64,000 nt of DNA, taken from Paenibacillus cellulositrophicus (GTDB lineage: Bacteria > Bacillota > Bacilli > Paenibacillales > Paenibacillaceae). Positions within the stretch are counted from its first letter, which is position 1, and every line of letters starts with the position of its first letter. Location: contig NZ_CP045295.1 in the NCBI RefSeq assembly GCF_009363095.1, forward strand, positions 5,113,001 through 5,177,000, written 5' to 3'. This document shows positions 25,558 through 33,868 of this stretch, one piece after another. Below the pieces are notes generated by a model, which was not told the origin of the DNA, did no database searches, and saw only the letters and a program-made list of their open reading frames with translations. The position numbers were made by a program, and so were the translations under genes.

Positions 25558-26526
25558 GTGGTGAAATCATTGGACAAACAACCTAAGATGATCGTCGGGG
25601 TTGATCTCGGCGGAACGAAAATCGCAACAGGGCTTTTGGACGCCAGCGGACGAATGCTGGCCCGGAGCCAGAAGGCGACCGCAGGGCTGAAAAGCTCGGA
25701 AGAGGTCATTCAGGCGATCGTAGATACGATAACGGAAGTGAGTGGAGAACACGAAATCGCCGGTGTCGGCTTGGCCTCCCCGGGGGCGGTCGACACCGGC
25801 CGGGGAATCATCCGCAACGGGGTGAACCTGCCCGGATGGAACGGCATTTCGCTGCAGGCGGAGCTGGAGAAGCGGCTGCAAGTGCCGGCCAAGCTGATCA
25901 ATGACGCGAACGCGGCGGCATGGGGAGAATACGTGTACGGTGCAGGACGCGGGGCACAGAGCATGGTTTACGTCACCCTGAGCACCGGCATCGGCTCGGG
26001 CCTGGTTCTTGACGGGAAGCTGTACCTGGGGACAAGCTCCTTTGCGGGCGAGCTCGGCCATACGGTGGTCGACCCGAACGGGGCGCTGTGCGGCTGCGGC
26101 CAGCGGGGCTGCTGGGAGACCTACGCTTCGGGGACGGCCATCGCCCGCCAGGCATCCGAGGCGGCTGCAGCGGCGGCGGAAGGCATGACGCAGATGACTG
26201 TGCTGGCTGAAGCGGAAGGCGTGCCGCTGAGCGCCAAGCATGTGTTTCAAGCTGCGGCGATGAACGATAAGCTGGCCCAAGAGACGCTGGAGCAGGTTAT
26301 ACATTACACGGGCCTTGGACTCATGAACATCATTCACAGCTTCAATCCGGATTGCATCGTCATTGGCGGCGGCGTCAGCCGCGCCGGGGCTGCCTTCTTC
26401 GAACCGCTCCGTGGGAAGACCGGGGAGCTGGTCATGGAGCCTTATCGGGGCACTTACGCCATCAAACCCGCTGAGCTCAAAGACGATGTGGGCATTATCG
26501 GGGCTGCAGCGCTGTTCGTGGAATAG
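25558..26526 (+). CDS. ROK family sugar kinase
   Basis: Kinase-type ROK protein of 322 residues without a DNA-binding domain. The phosphate loop GVDLGGTKIATG lies near residue 14, the catalytic Asp in LINDANAAAWGE, and the zinc site CGCGQRGC after GELGHTVVDPNG. It probably phosphorylates glucose, an N-acetylhexosamine or another hexose at C6. The start is uncertain: GTG 25558/25561 and ATG 25588 all lack a good ribosome-binding site. Last gene before the terminator at 26606. Confidence 0.85.
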   Translation: MVKSLDKQPKMIVGVDLGGTKIATGLLDASGRMLARSQKATAGLKSSEEVIQAIVDTITEVSGEHEIAGVGLASPGAVDTGRGIIRNGVNLPGWNGISLQAELEKRLQVPAKLINDANAAAWGEYVYGAGRGAQSMVYVTLSTGIGSGLVLDGKLYLGTSSFAGELGHTVVDPNGALCGCGQRGCWETYASGTAIARQASEAAAAAAEGMTQMTVLAEAEGVPLSAKHVFQAAAMNDKLAQETLEQVIHYTGLGLMNIIHSFNPDCIVIGGGVSRAGAAFFEPLRGKTGELVMEPYRGTYAIKPAELKDDVGIIGAAALFVE

Positions 26527-26605
26527 ATGGCTGAAAAATTAGCTGCCATCTTATGCATTATGCGTGCATTTTAAAGAGGCAGCATGGATATGAGTTAAAA
26601 GGGAA

Positions 26606-26642
26606 GGGCAAATCCATCATGTTATGGATTTGCCCTTTTTTT
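26606..26642 (+). terminator. Rho-independent terminator after the ROK kinase
   Basis: GGGCAAATCCAT (26606-26617) pairs perfectly with ATGGATTTGCCC (26624-26635) around a 6-base loop, followed by seven T. It ends the opp-peptidase-cutC-kinase unit. Confidence 0.92.
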
Positions 26643-26720
26643 GTTGGAGCTGCTGAGTTTTGAAGAGGGTGCGTCGATCCTAATTGGGAGCTAATTTTGA
26701 AATTTTACATCAATTTAATG

Positions 26721-26750
26721 ATTGAATATTTCAATGTATTGCAATATAAT
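26721..26750 (+). promoter_or_regulatory. SigA-type promoter with operator palindrome before the SIS gene
   Basis: -35 TTGAAT (26722-26727), 17-base spacer, -10 TATAAT (26745-26750). The perfect 6-3-6 palindrome ATTGAA-TAT-TTCAAT (26721-26735) covers the -35, so a bound repressor would block the polymerase. The DeoR protein encoded as second gene of the unit is the obvious candidate. Confidence 0.7.
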
Positions 26751-26805
26751 GCCAATAGAAACAACCGCAATACTACCAATATGATGAGATCGGGGTGGAT
26801 ATTCA

Positions 26806-27867
26806 TTGGCACAGACTCAAGGCGTACTGACGTATCCAGAGATCGGCGGACAATCCGACGCGCTGGCGGCTGCCTGGAAGCAGCTAGAGGCGCAGCAGGA
26901 ATGGATCTCCCAGTTTATCGGCAATTCTTCGTTTGATGAAGTGATTTTTATCGGGTCGGGGACTTCCTATTATTTGGCGCAGACCGCCGCATCCACGTTC
27001 CGCAAATGGACGGGGCGCAGCGGTGCGGCCTATCCGTCATCCGAAATCTTCTTGTTCCGGGAGCAGGCTGTTCCGCCCGGAAAACGTGTGCTGCTCGTCG
27101 GGATTTCCCGTTCGGGAGAGTCGACGGAGGTTATTCTCGCACTGGAATCGGTGAAGGATTTGCCGGATTGGACGATCTGCAGCATCACCTGCGATGAGGA
27201 AAGCACAATGGCTAAGCTCGCTCCATACTTACTGTCACCGCTCGGCAAGGAGAAAAGCACCGTCATGACGAAATCTTTTAGCAGCATGACTTTTATGCTC
27301 CAAGCGGCGATGGCTCGCGCTGCCGGCAAGACGGAGCAGCTCAAGGAACTTCAGGAAGCCGTGGAACTCAGCGCAGGCGTGGTATCCAAGGCGGACGAAA
27401 CTGCCAAGGAATTGATTTCCGGCCATCCGGAGCTGAACAAATTCATATATTTGGGCATGGGATCCTATTACGGGCTGGCGCAGGAGGCCTGCCTGAAGAT
27501 CAAAGAAATGTCCTGCGTATGGACGGAAAGCTTCGGCACGATGGAATTCCGGCACGGACCGAAATCGGTCGTCGAGCCGGGAACGATGGTCTGCCTGCTG
27601 CTGTCGGAAACGGCAAGGGACTATGAGATCAAGGTAGCGCAGGAGATGAAAGAATACGGCGCGCATGTTGTCATCATAACCGCGGACAAGGGCGGAGACA
27701 CCCGCTTTGCCGATCTCGTGTTCGAGACCGGAGGCCGGGCGCTGTCCGATGAGGCGAGAGCGGTGCTGTACATGCCGCTGGTTCAATATATCGGGTATTA
27801 CACCGCACTGCGGGAGGGGAGAAATCCGGACAGCCCGCGGAATTTGACCCAGGTGGTCAAAATTTAA
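26806..27867 (+). CDS. SIS-domain aminosugar-phosphate isomerase/deaminase (AgaS/FrlB-like)
   Basis: Protein of 353 residues with two SIS domains. The first has FIGSGTSYYLA and VGISRSGESTEVI (residues about 45-115); the second has LGMGSYYGLAQE and ESFGTMEFRHGPKS. This is the layout of the GlmS isomerase half, AgaS and FrlB, which act on 6-phosphorylated aminosugars or fructosamines. No glutaminase domain is present, so ammonia or amine release (deaminase/deglycase) is more likely than transfer. TTG 26806 follows CGGGGTGG. The adjacent kinase and ketose-bisphosphate aldolase point to an aminosugar route. Galactosamine-6-P or fructosamine-6-P are both possible substrates. Confidence 0.8.
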   Translation: MAQTQGVLTYPEIGGQSDALAAAWKQLEAQQEWISQFIGNSSFDEVIFIGSGTSYYLAQTAASTFRKWTGRSGAAYPSSEIFLFREQAVPPGKRVLLVGISRSGESTEVILALESVKDLPDWTICSITCDEESTMAKLAPYLLSPLGKEKSTVMTKSFSSMTFMLQAAMARAAGKTEQLKELQEAVELSAGVVSKADETAKELISGHPELNKFIYLGMGSYYGLAQEACLKIKEMSCVWTESFGTMEFRHGPKSVVEPGTMVCLLLSETARDYEIKVAQEMKEYGAHVVIITADKGGDTRFADLVFETGGRALSDEARAVLYMPLVQYIGYYTALREGRNPDSPRNLTQVVKI

Positions 27868-27887
27868 ACCATAAGGAGAGAATCGCT

Positions 27888-28673
27888 TTGAGTGAACGAA
27901 ATGGATCGAAAGAAGAACGCCGGGAACAGATATTGGACTACATCCTGCAGCACGGCTCTATTTCCCTTCAGGAGGTGACGGCCCGCTTCAAATGCTCTGA
28001 GGCTACGGCACGCCGGGATCTGGAGGCGCTTGAGAAATCGGGACGGGTCATTCGCACGATGGGCGGAGGCGCCAAATCCGCGGGAATCACCGCCGGAAGG
28101 GAAATTCCATTTCACGAGAAGCAGAACAAGCTGTACCAGGAAAAGGAAAAAATCGCCGCCATGGCGGCTTCCCTCGTGCAAGAGGGGGACGTGGTCGGCC
28201 TGACGGGCGGGACCACGACGTATCTCATTGCGAGGGCACTTAAGAACCGCCGCAATATTACGGTGGTGACCAATGCCGTCAATATTGCGATGGAGCTGTC
28301 GGAGAACGAAGACCTTCAGGTTGTGCTGACTGGCGGCATGCTGCGCAGCAAAAACTTCGAGCTGTGCGGACCGCTTGCCGAGCGGACGCTGGAGGCGATC
28401 AACATTCACACGATGTTTATGGGGATCGACGGTTTTTCGGCGGAACAGGGGGCCAGCACTTATTCCGAGCTTGAAGCGAATACGGCGATGATCATGATGA
28501 AGCGCACCAACCGCACCATCGCCGTATTTGACCATACGAAGAACGGCCGCAATTCCCTGTTCCAGGTGGCGCCCGTGGCGGCCCTGCACGGAATCATTAC
28601 GGATGAGGACCCCGGAGAGGAGCTCCGCAGCCGGTTGAAAGAATCCGGGGTGCAGGTGCATGTCGCGCAATAA
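27888..28673 (+). CDS. DeoR-family transcriptional regulator
   Basis: Regulator of 261 residues: N-terminal DeoR helix-turn-helix at about 19-60 (SISLQEVTARFKCSEATARRD), then a sugar-phosphate-sensing DeoRC domain with GLTGGTTTYLIA and NAVNIAMEL. The EANTAMIMMKRTNRTIAVFDHTK part is the conserved ISOCOT-fold region. Such proteins repress sugar catabolism and are released by a phosphorylated intermediate. TTG 27888 follows AAGGAGAG. It sits inside the unit it probably controls, through the palindrome at 26721. Confidence 0.9.
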   Translation: MSERNGSKEERREQILDYILQHGSISLQEVTARFKCSEATARRDLEALEKSGRVIRTMGGGAKSAGITAGREIPFHEKQNKLYQEKEKIAAMAASLVQEGDVVGLTGGTTTYLIARALKNRRNITVVTNAVNIAMELSENEDLQVVLTGGMLRSKNFELCGPLAERTLEAINIHTMFMGIDGFSAEQGASTYSELEANTAMIMMKRTNRTIAVFDHTKNGRNSLFQVAPVAALHGIITDEDPGEELRSRLKESGVQVHVAQ

Positions 28674-28703
28674 CATTCTGTGAAATAAGGGCAGGTGCTC
28701 AGC

Positions 28704-29708
28704 ATGGAAGTATTTGCGGGAGTCGATGTCGGCGGAACGAATATCGTATGCGGTCTGGTATCTTCCGCCGGACAAGTGGTTCATAAGCTGAAGCGGCCGA
28801 CGGAAGCCGGACGCGGTCCGGATGCGGTACTGGAGCGAATCGCCGCAATGATCGAGGAAGCGGTCGCCTCGTACCGCGGGGAAGACGGACAGCCTGTAAC
28901 GCTCGCGGCAGCGGGAATCGGACTGCCGGGACTGGTCGATCCCGAGGAAGGCATCGCCAAGTTTGCCGGCAACCTCGGCTGGCGTGACCTTCCGGCCGCC
29001 AGCCGCCTGAAGGCCAGGCTGCAGCTGCCGGTATTTATCGATAACGATGTCAGAACGTATGTGTTTGGCGAGGCGCTGTATGGGGCCGGTGCTGGCACCG
29101 GCCACGTCATCGGCGTGACGATCGGCACGGGCATCGCCTCGGCCATGGTGAATGAGGGGAGCCTGTTCTACGGCTTCCGCCATATGTCCGGGGAGCTGGG
29201 GCATATCGTCATGGAGGGGCTCAGTGATCCGTGTCCATGCGGCTTGACGGGCTGCCTGGAGACTTACGCCTCCGCCTCCGGTATGGTGCGGCAGGCCCGG
29301 AAAGCGATAGAGTCCGGCGAGCCGACGGTGCTCCGCAGCTGGTTTCCGGGCGAACGCCTCGCGGAGCTGACCGCGGCGGATTTGTCGCGGGCGTACGATC
29401 AGGGTGATGCGCTGGCCGTTTCCATTCTGGAACGGGCGGGTTCGCTGCTCGGCCAGGCGCTGTCCTATGCCGTTTCGCTGAACAGCCCGGAGATGATCAT
29501 TATCGGTGGCGGCGGGGCGCTGGCGGGAGACCGCATTTTGAAGCCGCTGGAGCGGGAGCTGATGAGCCGGATCCTGCCCGATTACCGCGATCAGCTCAAG
29601 ATCGTTCCTGCCATGCATAACGACGATGCGGGCGTGACCGGAAGCGCTATGTACGCAAAGCATAAATATACCGCATTGAGCGGATTGATACAGGACAGCA
29701 AGGCATAA
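28704..29708 (+). CDS. ROK family sugar kinase (second)
   Basis: Kinase-type ROK protein of 334 residues. GVDVGGTNIVCGL lies at the N-terminus, FIDNDVRTYVFGEAL contains the catalytic Asp, and PCPCGLTGCLE is the zinc motif. A GTG at 28695 is in frame, but AGGTG ahead of ATG 28704 favours the latter. In this setting it may phosphorylate an N-acetylhexosamine, supplying the substrate of the SIS enzyme. It is only distantly similar to the kinase at 25558, so the two probably differ in substrate. Confidence 0.85.
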   Translation: MEVFAGVDVGGTNIVCGLVSSAGQVVHKLKRPTEAGRGPDAVLERIAAMIEEAVASYRGEDGQPVTLAAAGIGLPGLVDPEEGIAKFAGNLGWRDLPAASRLKARLQLPVFIDNDVRTYVFGEALYGAGAGTGHVIGVTIGTGIASAMVNEGSLFYGFRHMSGELGHIVMEGLSDPCPCGLTGCLETYASASGMVRQARKAIESGEPTVLRSWFPGERLAELTAADLSRAYDQGDALAVSILERAGSLLGQALSYAVSLNSPEMIIIGGGGALAGDRILKPLERELMSRILPDYRDQLKIVPAMHNDDAGVTGSAMYAKHKYTALSGLIQDSKA

Positions 29709-29730
29709 CAAACGGGAAGGGGAAAACACC

Positions 29731-30594
29731 ATGTCACTCGTTTCGTCTACGTCTTTACTGCAAGAAGCAAGGGCCAAACATTACGCCATTGGGGCCTTTA
29801 ACGTGCATACACTGGAAATGCTGCAGGCTGTGGTCGAGGCGGCCGAAGAAGCACAGTCGCCGCTCATTATCCAGTCTACGGTGGGGACCGTCAAGCATCT
29901 GGGGGCCGATTATATCGCTGCTGCCGCCCGGGTGGCGGCGGACCGCGCCAGCGTGCCCATCGCACTTCATTTGGATCATTGCAACGAATTTTCCGTCATT
30001 ATCAGCTGTATCCGGGCGGGCTATACGTCCGTCATGATCGATGCGTCCCATTCCCCATTTGAGGAAAATGTGGCCATGACCCAGAAGGTGGTCGAAGCCG
30101 CCAACGCCGTTGGCATCAACGTGGAGGCGGAGCTCGGCAAGGTCGGCGGCGTCGAGGACGACATCGTCGTCGACGAACGCGACGCCTTGCTCGCCGATCC
30201 GAAAGAATGCGCCGAATTCGTAGAGCGCACCGGCGTGCATACGCTCGCCCCTGCGATCGGCACCGCCCACGGCATCTACAAGGGGACGCCGAATATCGAT
30301 TTCGACCGGATCGGGCGCATTGCCGAAGCGGTTGATGTTCCGCTCGTTCTGCATGGAGGCTCCGGCATTCCGGAGGAGCAGGTGAAGCGGGCGGTCAGTC
30401 TCGGCATGGCCAAGATGAACGTGGCTACCGAACTGCGCATCCTGTTCTCCGACGCCATCAAGCATGTCTTTGCCGAGAACCCGGATGAGAACGACCCGCG
30501 GAAATACATGGTTCCTGCCAAGAAGGCGCTGAAAGCGGCGGTCATTGAGAAAATGCAGCTGTGCGGCTGCGCCGGACGGGCGGGGGACTTTTAA
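29731..30594 (+). CDS. Class II ketose-bisphosphate aldolase (GatY/KbaY/FbaA family)
   Basis: Zinc-dependent aldolase of 287 residues that splits a ketose 1,6-bisphosphate into DHAP and glyceraldehyde 3-phosphate. Asp82-His83 in LHLDHC give the catalytic acid and first zinc ligand; Glu134, His180 (GTAHGIY) and His208 (LHGGSG) complete the site. Length and sequence fit the tagatose-bisphosphate branch as well as fructose-bisphosphate aldolase. Its place after SIS, DeoR and ROK genes resembles aga/kba clusters, but no Tag-6-P kinase is encoded here, so a general phosphofructokinase would be needed. Confidence 0.9.
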   Translation: MSLVSSTSLLQEARAKHYAIGAFNVHTLEMLQAVVEAAEEAQSPLIIQSTVGTVKHLGADYIAAAARVAADRASVPIALHLDHCNEFSVIISCIRAGYTSVMIDASHSPFEENVAMTQKVVEAANAVGINVEAELGKVGGVEDDIVVDERDALLADPKECAEFVERTGVHTLAPAIGTAHGIYKGTPNIDFDRIGRIAEAVDVPLVLHGGSGIPEEQVKRAVSLGMAKMNVATELRILFSDAIKHVFAENPDENDPRKYMVPAKKALKAAVIEKMQLCGCAGRAGDF

Positions 30595-30625
30595 ACGCCA
30601 ACGCCATTCACAAAATAAATGAAAC

Positions 30626-30667
30626 AAGCCTGCTTAGGGCCCGGGGAGCCGGGGAAGCAGGCTTTTT
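30626..30667 (+). terminator. Rho-independent terminator after the aldolase
   Basis: AAGCCTGCTT (30626-30635) pairs with AAGCAGGCTT (30655-30664), with a GC-rich loop that can extend the structure, followed by TTTAAA. It closes the SIS-aldolase unit; the tetR gene converges on it. Confidence 0.85.
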
Positions 30668-30681
30668 AAATTCATGGGATG

Positions 30682-31356
30682 TTATAAATCTGAACTGGCG
30701 GATCCCGGGTTGCGCAAATAGTCGAGAAACATCCGTTTCAGCAGGTCCAACTGGACGTCCGCGCTGACGATGGACTCAAACATGACGATGCTGCGCTGCA
30801 GCGACAGCTTTTTCGAAAAAATGCCGAACGTATTAACCACGGTCGACAGGGTTTCCTCTATGGGGAGATCGGAGCGGACAGAACCGTCCCGGGTGCAGCT
30901 ATCAATGATTTCGGCGAACGCATCGGATACCTTGCGGTGGACGTCGTTGTACTGCTGGATATCCTCCAGCGGCTCGGCCTGCTGGGCGGCATAGCTCTCA
31001 AACGCCTCAAGGAACCGGCTCCTGCTGCTCAATTCCGGCAGTTGGAGATTCAGGAAATGATCCAGCAGCGCTTCAAGCTTCTCGATGCCTGTCACCGGCG
31101 TAGCGGCAATTGCCCGGAATGCCTCTTCCTCCAGGCTGATCAAATGCGTGGCGACCGCCACGATCAGCTTGTCTTTTTTGGGGAAATACCGGAACACCGT
31201 AGCAATGCCCACATTATCTTCCGCAGCGATATCCCGCATCGTCGCCTTGTCGATCCCTTTGCGGTTAAAAACCCGTTCCGCTGCCTCGATAATGCTGCTC
31301 TCTCTCGCTTTTTTACCTTCCAGCCGTTCCTGTTCCCATCTTGTCTTCGGATCCAT
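30682..31356 (-). CDS. TetR-family transcriptional regulator
   Basis: Repressor of 224 residues with an N-terminal TetR helix-turn-helix at about residues 22-66 (IIEAAERVFNRKGIDKATMRDIA, then NVGIATVFRYFPKKD). The C-terminal ligand domain is unassigned. It is divergent from the SDR gene and separated by 284 bases that contain a clear promoter and a 17-base palindrome. ATG 31356 (reverse) has only a weak ribosome-binding site. Its likely target is the SDR gene or both genes. Confidence 0.88.
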   Translation of the reverse strand: MDPKTRWEQERLEGKKARESSIIEAAERVFNRKGIDKATMRDIAAEDNVGIATVFRYFPKKDKLIVAVATHLISLEEEAFRAIAATPVTGIEKLEALLDHFLNLQLPELSSRSRFLEAFESYAAQQAEPLEDIQQYNDVHRKVSDAFAEIIDSCTRDGSVRSDLPIEETLSTVVNTFGIFSKKLSLQRSIVMFESIVSADVQLDLLKRMFLDYLRNPGSASSDL

Positions 31357-31483
31357 AATTGTGAGTCAACTCGCCTTCCGGGTGTAAAGATAAAATCGTA
31401 AAAAATGCTATCAAAACCACCCGGAGAAGTCAACGCTGTCCAGGTGCAGGGTCCGGGAATCCATGGGATGACCGCGGGAAAGA

Positions 31484-31540
31484 TTGAAGGGAAAAACAAA
31501 CGGTGATATAATTGGTCTTGTCATGATAGTTCAACTATCA
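31484..31540 (+). promoter_or_regulatory. Promoter and TetR-type operator before the SDR gene
   Basis: -35 TTGAAG (31484-31489), 17-base spacer, -10 TATAAT (31507-31512). A perfect 8-1-8 palindrome TGATAGTT-C-AACTATCA spans 31524-31540, about +5 to +21, where a bound repressor would block initiation or escape. The divergent TetR protein is the natural candidate. Confidence 0.72.
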
Positions 31541-31640
31541 CGACTTCCGATTTTACAAGGTCATGCCCGCCCAACATGGGCTGGATGTTGCCTCGTTCGT
31601 AATCATCTTGGAGCAAATAGGGGAAGGGAGTCTTAACAAT

Positions 31641-32393
31641 ATGGGCAGAGTACAGGGGAAAGTAGCGATCGTCACCGGCGCAGCCGGAGGCATGGGCAAG
31701 GCGGACGCCGTTCTGTTGGCGCAGGAAGGCGCCAAGGTGGTCGTCACCGACATTCAGGAGGACAAAATCCAGGCTGTCGTGGAAGAGATCAAACAGCAGG
31801 GCGGAGAGGCTATTGGCTTCCGTCATAACGTTACCTCCGAGGAGGAGTGGCAGCATATCGTGGACGAAACGGTCAAAGCGTTCGGCACGATCGACGTTCT
31901 CGTCAATAATGCCGGCATCTCGCTGGCCAAATCACTCGTGGACACGTCCATGCAGGATTGGGACAAGGTCATGTCCATCAACCTGACAGGCAGCTTTCTC
32001 GGTTTGAAATACGTGGTACCGGTGATGCAGCGCGGGGGCGGAGGCTCCATCATCAACATTTCTTCGATTGCCGGGCTCACGGGAAGCAACGGAGCAGGAC
32101 CTTACACCGCGAGTAAGGGCGCTGTCCGGATGCTGACGAAGGCGGTGGCTGTGGATTACGGCAAGGACAATATCCGCTGTAATTCGATCCATCCGGGTTA
32201 CATTGAAACACCGATGACCGAAGGATTGTTTGCCAACGACCAGATGACGGGCTGGTTCCGCTCCAAAACGCCGCTGCCTCGCTTGGGCAAACCGGAGAAC
32301 ATTGCGGCCGGCGTGCTGTTCCTGGCATCCGATGAATCCTCTTTTATTACCGGGGCCGAGCTGGCCATCGACGGCGGCGTATCCGCGACCTGA
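31641..32393 (+). CDS. Short-chain dehydrogenase/reductase (classical SDR)
   Basis: NAD(P)-dependent oxidoreductase of 250 residues. The cofactor loop TGAAGGMG is at 12-19, the NNAG motif at 89-92, and the catalytic Ser142, Tyr155 and Lys159 are in place; Asp37 after beta-2 (VVVTDI) suggests NAD rather than NADP. The frame is open from 31563, but AGGGGAAGGGAG lies before ATG 31641. The closest families are glucose, cyclohexanol or hydroxysteroid dehydrogenases. Substrate unknown; the regulator suggests a small lipophilic inducer. Confidence 0.9.
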   Translation: MGRVQGKVAIVTGAAGGMGKADAVLLAQEGAKVVVTDIQEDKIQAVVEEIKQQGGEAIGFRHNVTSEEEWQHIVDETVKAFGTIDVLVNNAGISLAKSLVDTSMQDWDKVMSINLTGSFLGLKYVVPVMQRGGGGSIINISSIAGLTGSNGAGPYTASKGAVRMLTKAVAVDYGKDNIRCNSIHPGYIETPMTEGLFANDQMTGWFRSKTPLPRLGKPENIAAGVLFLASDESSFITGAELAIDGGVSAT

Positions 32394-32434
32394 TTTTTTG
32401 ATCTATCGAATCCATACACATGAATGAAGCATAG

Positions 32435-32468
32435 AAGCCTTTCGGGGTACACCCGAGGGCTTTTTTTC
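32435..32468 (+). terminator. Terminator after the SDR gene
   Basis: AAGCCTTTCGGG and CCCGAGGGCTT (32435-32462) form a stem with a small loop, followed by TTTTTTT. Confidence 0.85.
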
Positions 32469-32552
32469 TTTTTGGAGCCGCAACCTTCGGAGTCTTCCTG
32501 ACGTTAGATAGGAAAATATAAAATATTTTCCATTTCTGAGGAGGAATGAAGT

Positions 32553-33722
32553 ATGCGCACTTGGGGGTCATGGCTTGCTGCATTCATGTTTGTCATTCTG
32601 TTGGTAACCGGCTGCTCGTCCGGGAGTTCAAAGGACAGCGCCAGCAGCGCCGGCGGGACCGTGGAAAGCTCCGCCGTATCAGACCATGCGGCGAACACCG
32701 CAGCGGATCAGGACCAGCAAGCATCTACAGCATCAACGGCTGATGAGAAGTCATTGCAGGCAGCGGAGCCGGAGCAGCAGGCCGGTGCCGTTAAGGCTTC
32801 CGAGGCAGACACTGCGCCTGAAGCCGGGTTCACCGCCCAGGACTTGGCCGGCGGGCTAAACAAGAAGCTCATCTATAAGGCGCATCTGGTAATGGAGATT
32901 CAGGACTATGCCAAGGCGCAGACCGAAGTGAGAAATATGGTGACGCTGTCGGGCGGTTATATCGTCAATTTTTCCGAAACGGATTCGGCCAGCGAGCGGG
33001 GTGGTACCTTTATCCTCAAGGTTCCTGCATCGGGCTTCTCGTCCTTTTTGAATCGGCTTGAGCAGATCAAGCACGATTCGCTTCAGCGCAGCATTGAGGG
33101 CCAGGACGTGTCCGAGGAATACGTGGATCTGCAGGCGAGATTGAAGGCTAAGCAGGTGATGGAGGAGCAGTATATCGCTTTTATGAAAAAGGCGACAAAG
33201 ACGAGCGACCTCGTGGCGTTTGCCAAAGAGCTGGAGAGGGTTCAGGAAGAAATCGAGCAGATCAAGGGCCGCATGCGTTATATCGATCAGAATGTAGCTT
33301 ATTCCACGGTGGAGCTGCGCATTTACCAGCCGGAGAAGACGCTGCCCAAAGCCGAGCCTGATCGCCAGCAGGCCCCCCTTGGCAAGCGTGCGGGAGATGC
33401 GCTGCAGGGAAGCATGGACGTGCTGACGCAGATTGTCCAGTGGATCATCGTCATCCTGTCGGGAGCCGTTCCTGTTCTGATTCTTGCTGCGATCGTGCTT
33501 CTGATCGTCTGGTTGGTCCGCAAAGGCCGGAAGCAGCAGCGGGCTGAAGCCGCCGAGCGGAGGAAGACATGGAAAGAGGAGCGCCACAGACCTGCCGGTC
33601 CTACAGACGGTCCTATAGAACAGCAGCAGGAAGAATCGGATCCTACACGGGCGGAACGAAGCGAGCAAGCTCCCAAGCAACCTGATCCCGACTCTGACCC
33701 CGATTCCGACCCCCATAAATAA
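32553..33722 (+). CDS. DUF4349 domain lipoprotein
   Basis: Membrane-anchored protein of 389 residues. The signal peptide ends in a lipobox V-T-G-C with Cys near residue 19, then a low-complexity Ala/Ser/Gln stretch. DUF4349 covers about 105-320: LIYKAHLVMEIQDYAKAQTEV, VDLQARLKAKQVMEEQY, and a coiled coil (about 205-250). A C-terminal transmembrane helix (residues about 292-320) is followed by a charged tail with a terminal DPDSDPDSDPHK repeat. Function unknown; the layout suggests an envelope sensor or structural protein. ATG 32553 follows GAGGAGGAA. Confidence 0.85.
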   Translation: MRTWGSWLAAFMFVILLVTGCSSGSSKDSASSAGGTVESSAVSDHAANTAADQDQQASTASTADEKSLQAAEPEQQAGAVKASEADTAPEAGFTAQDLAGGLNKKLIYKAHLVMEIQDYAKAQTEVRNMVTLSGGYIVNFSETDSASERGGTFILKVPASGFSSFLNRLEQIKHDSLQRSIEGQDVSEEYVDLQARLKAKQVMEEQYIAFMKKATKTSDLVAFAKELERVQEEIEQIKGRMRYIDQNVAYSTVELRIYQPEKTLPKAEPDRQQAPLGKRAGDALQGSMDVLTQIVQWIIVILSGAVPVLILAAIVLLIVWLVRKGRKQQRAEAAERRKTWKEERHRPAGPTDGPIEQQQEESDPTRAERSEQAPKQPDPDSDPDSDPHK

Positions 33723-33868
33723 GGCCCTCCCATGGATGGAAAGAATGAGCCGGACGCACCTGATTGCGCCCGGTATCTTTTTGGGTATATACCTCTTAAT
33801 AATGACGCAAGATGAAATCAATTGAATTAACGTAAGCGTTGCACTATGATGAGAAGGAGAGAGCTGTC

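Noticed and set aside
27864..29777. 637-codon reverse frame
   Set aside because: Shadow of the DeoR and ROK genes, with His/Arg-rich composition typical of antisense frames.
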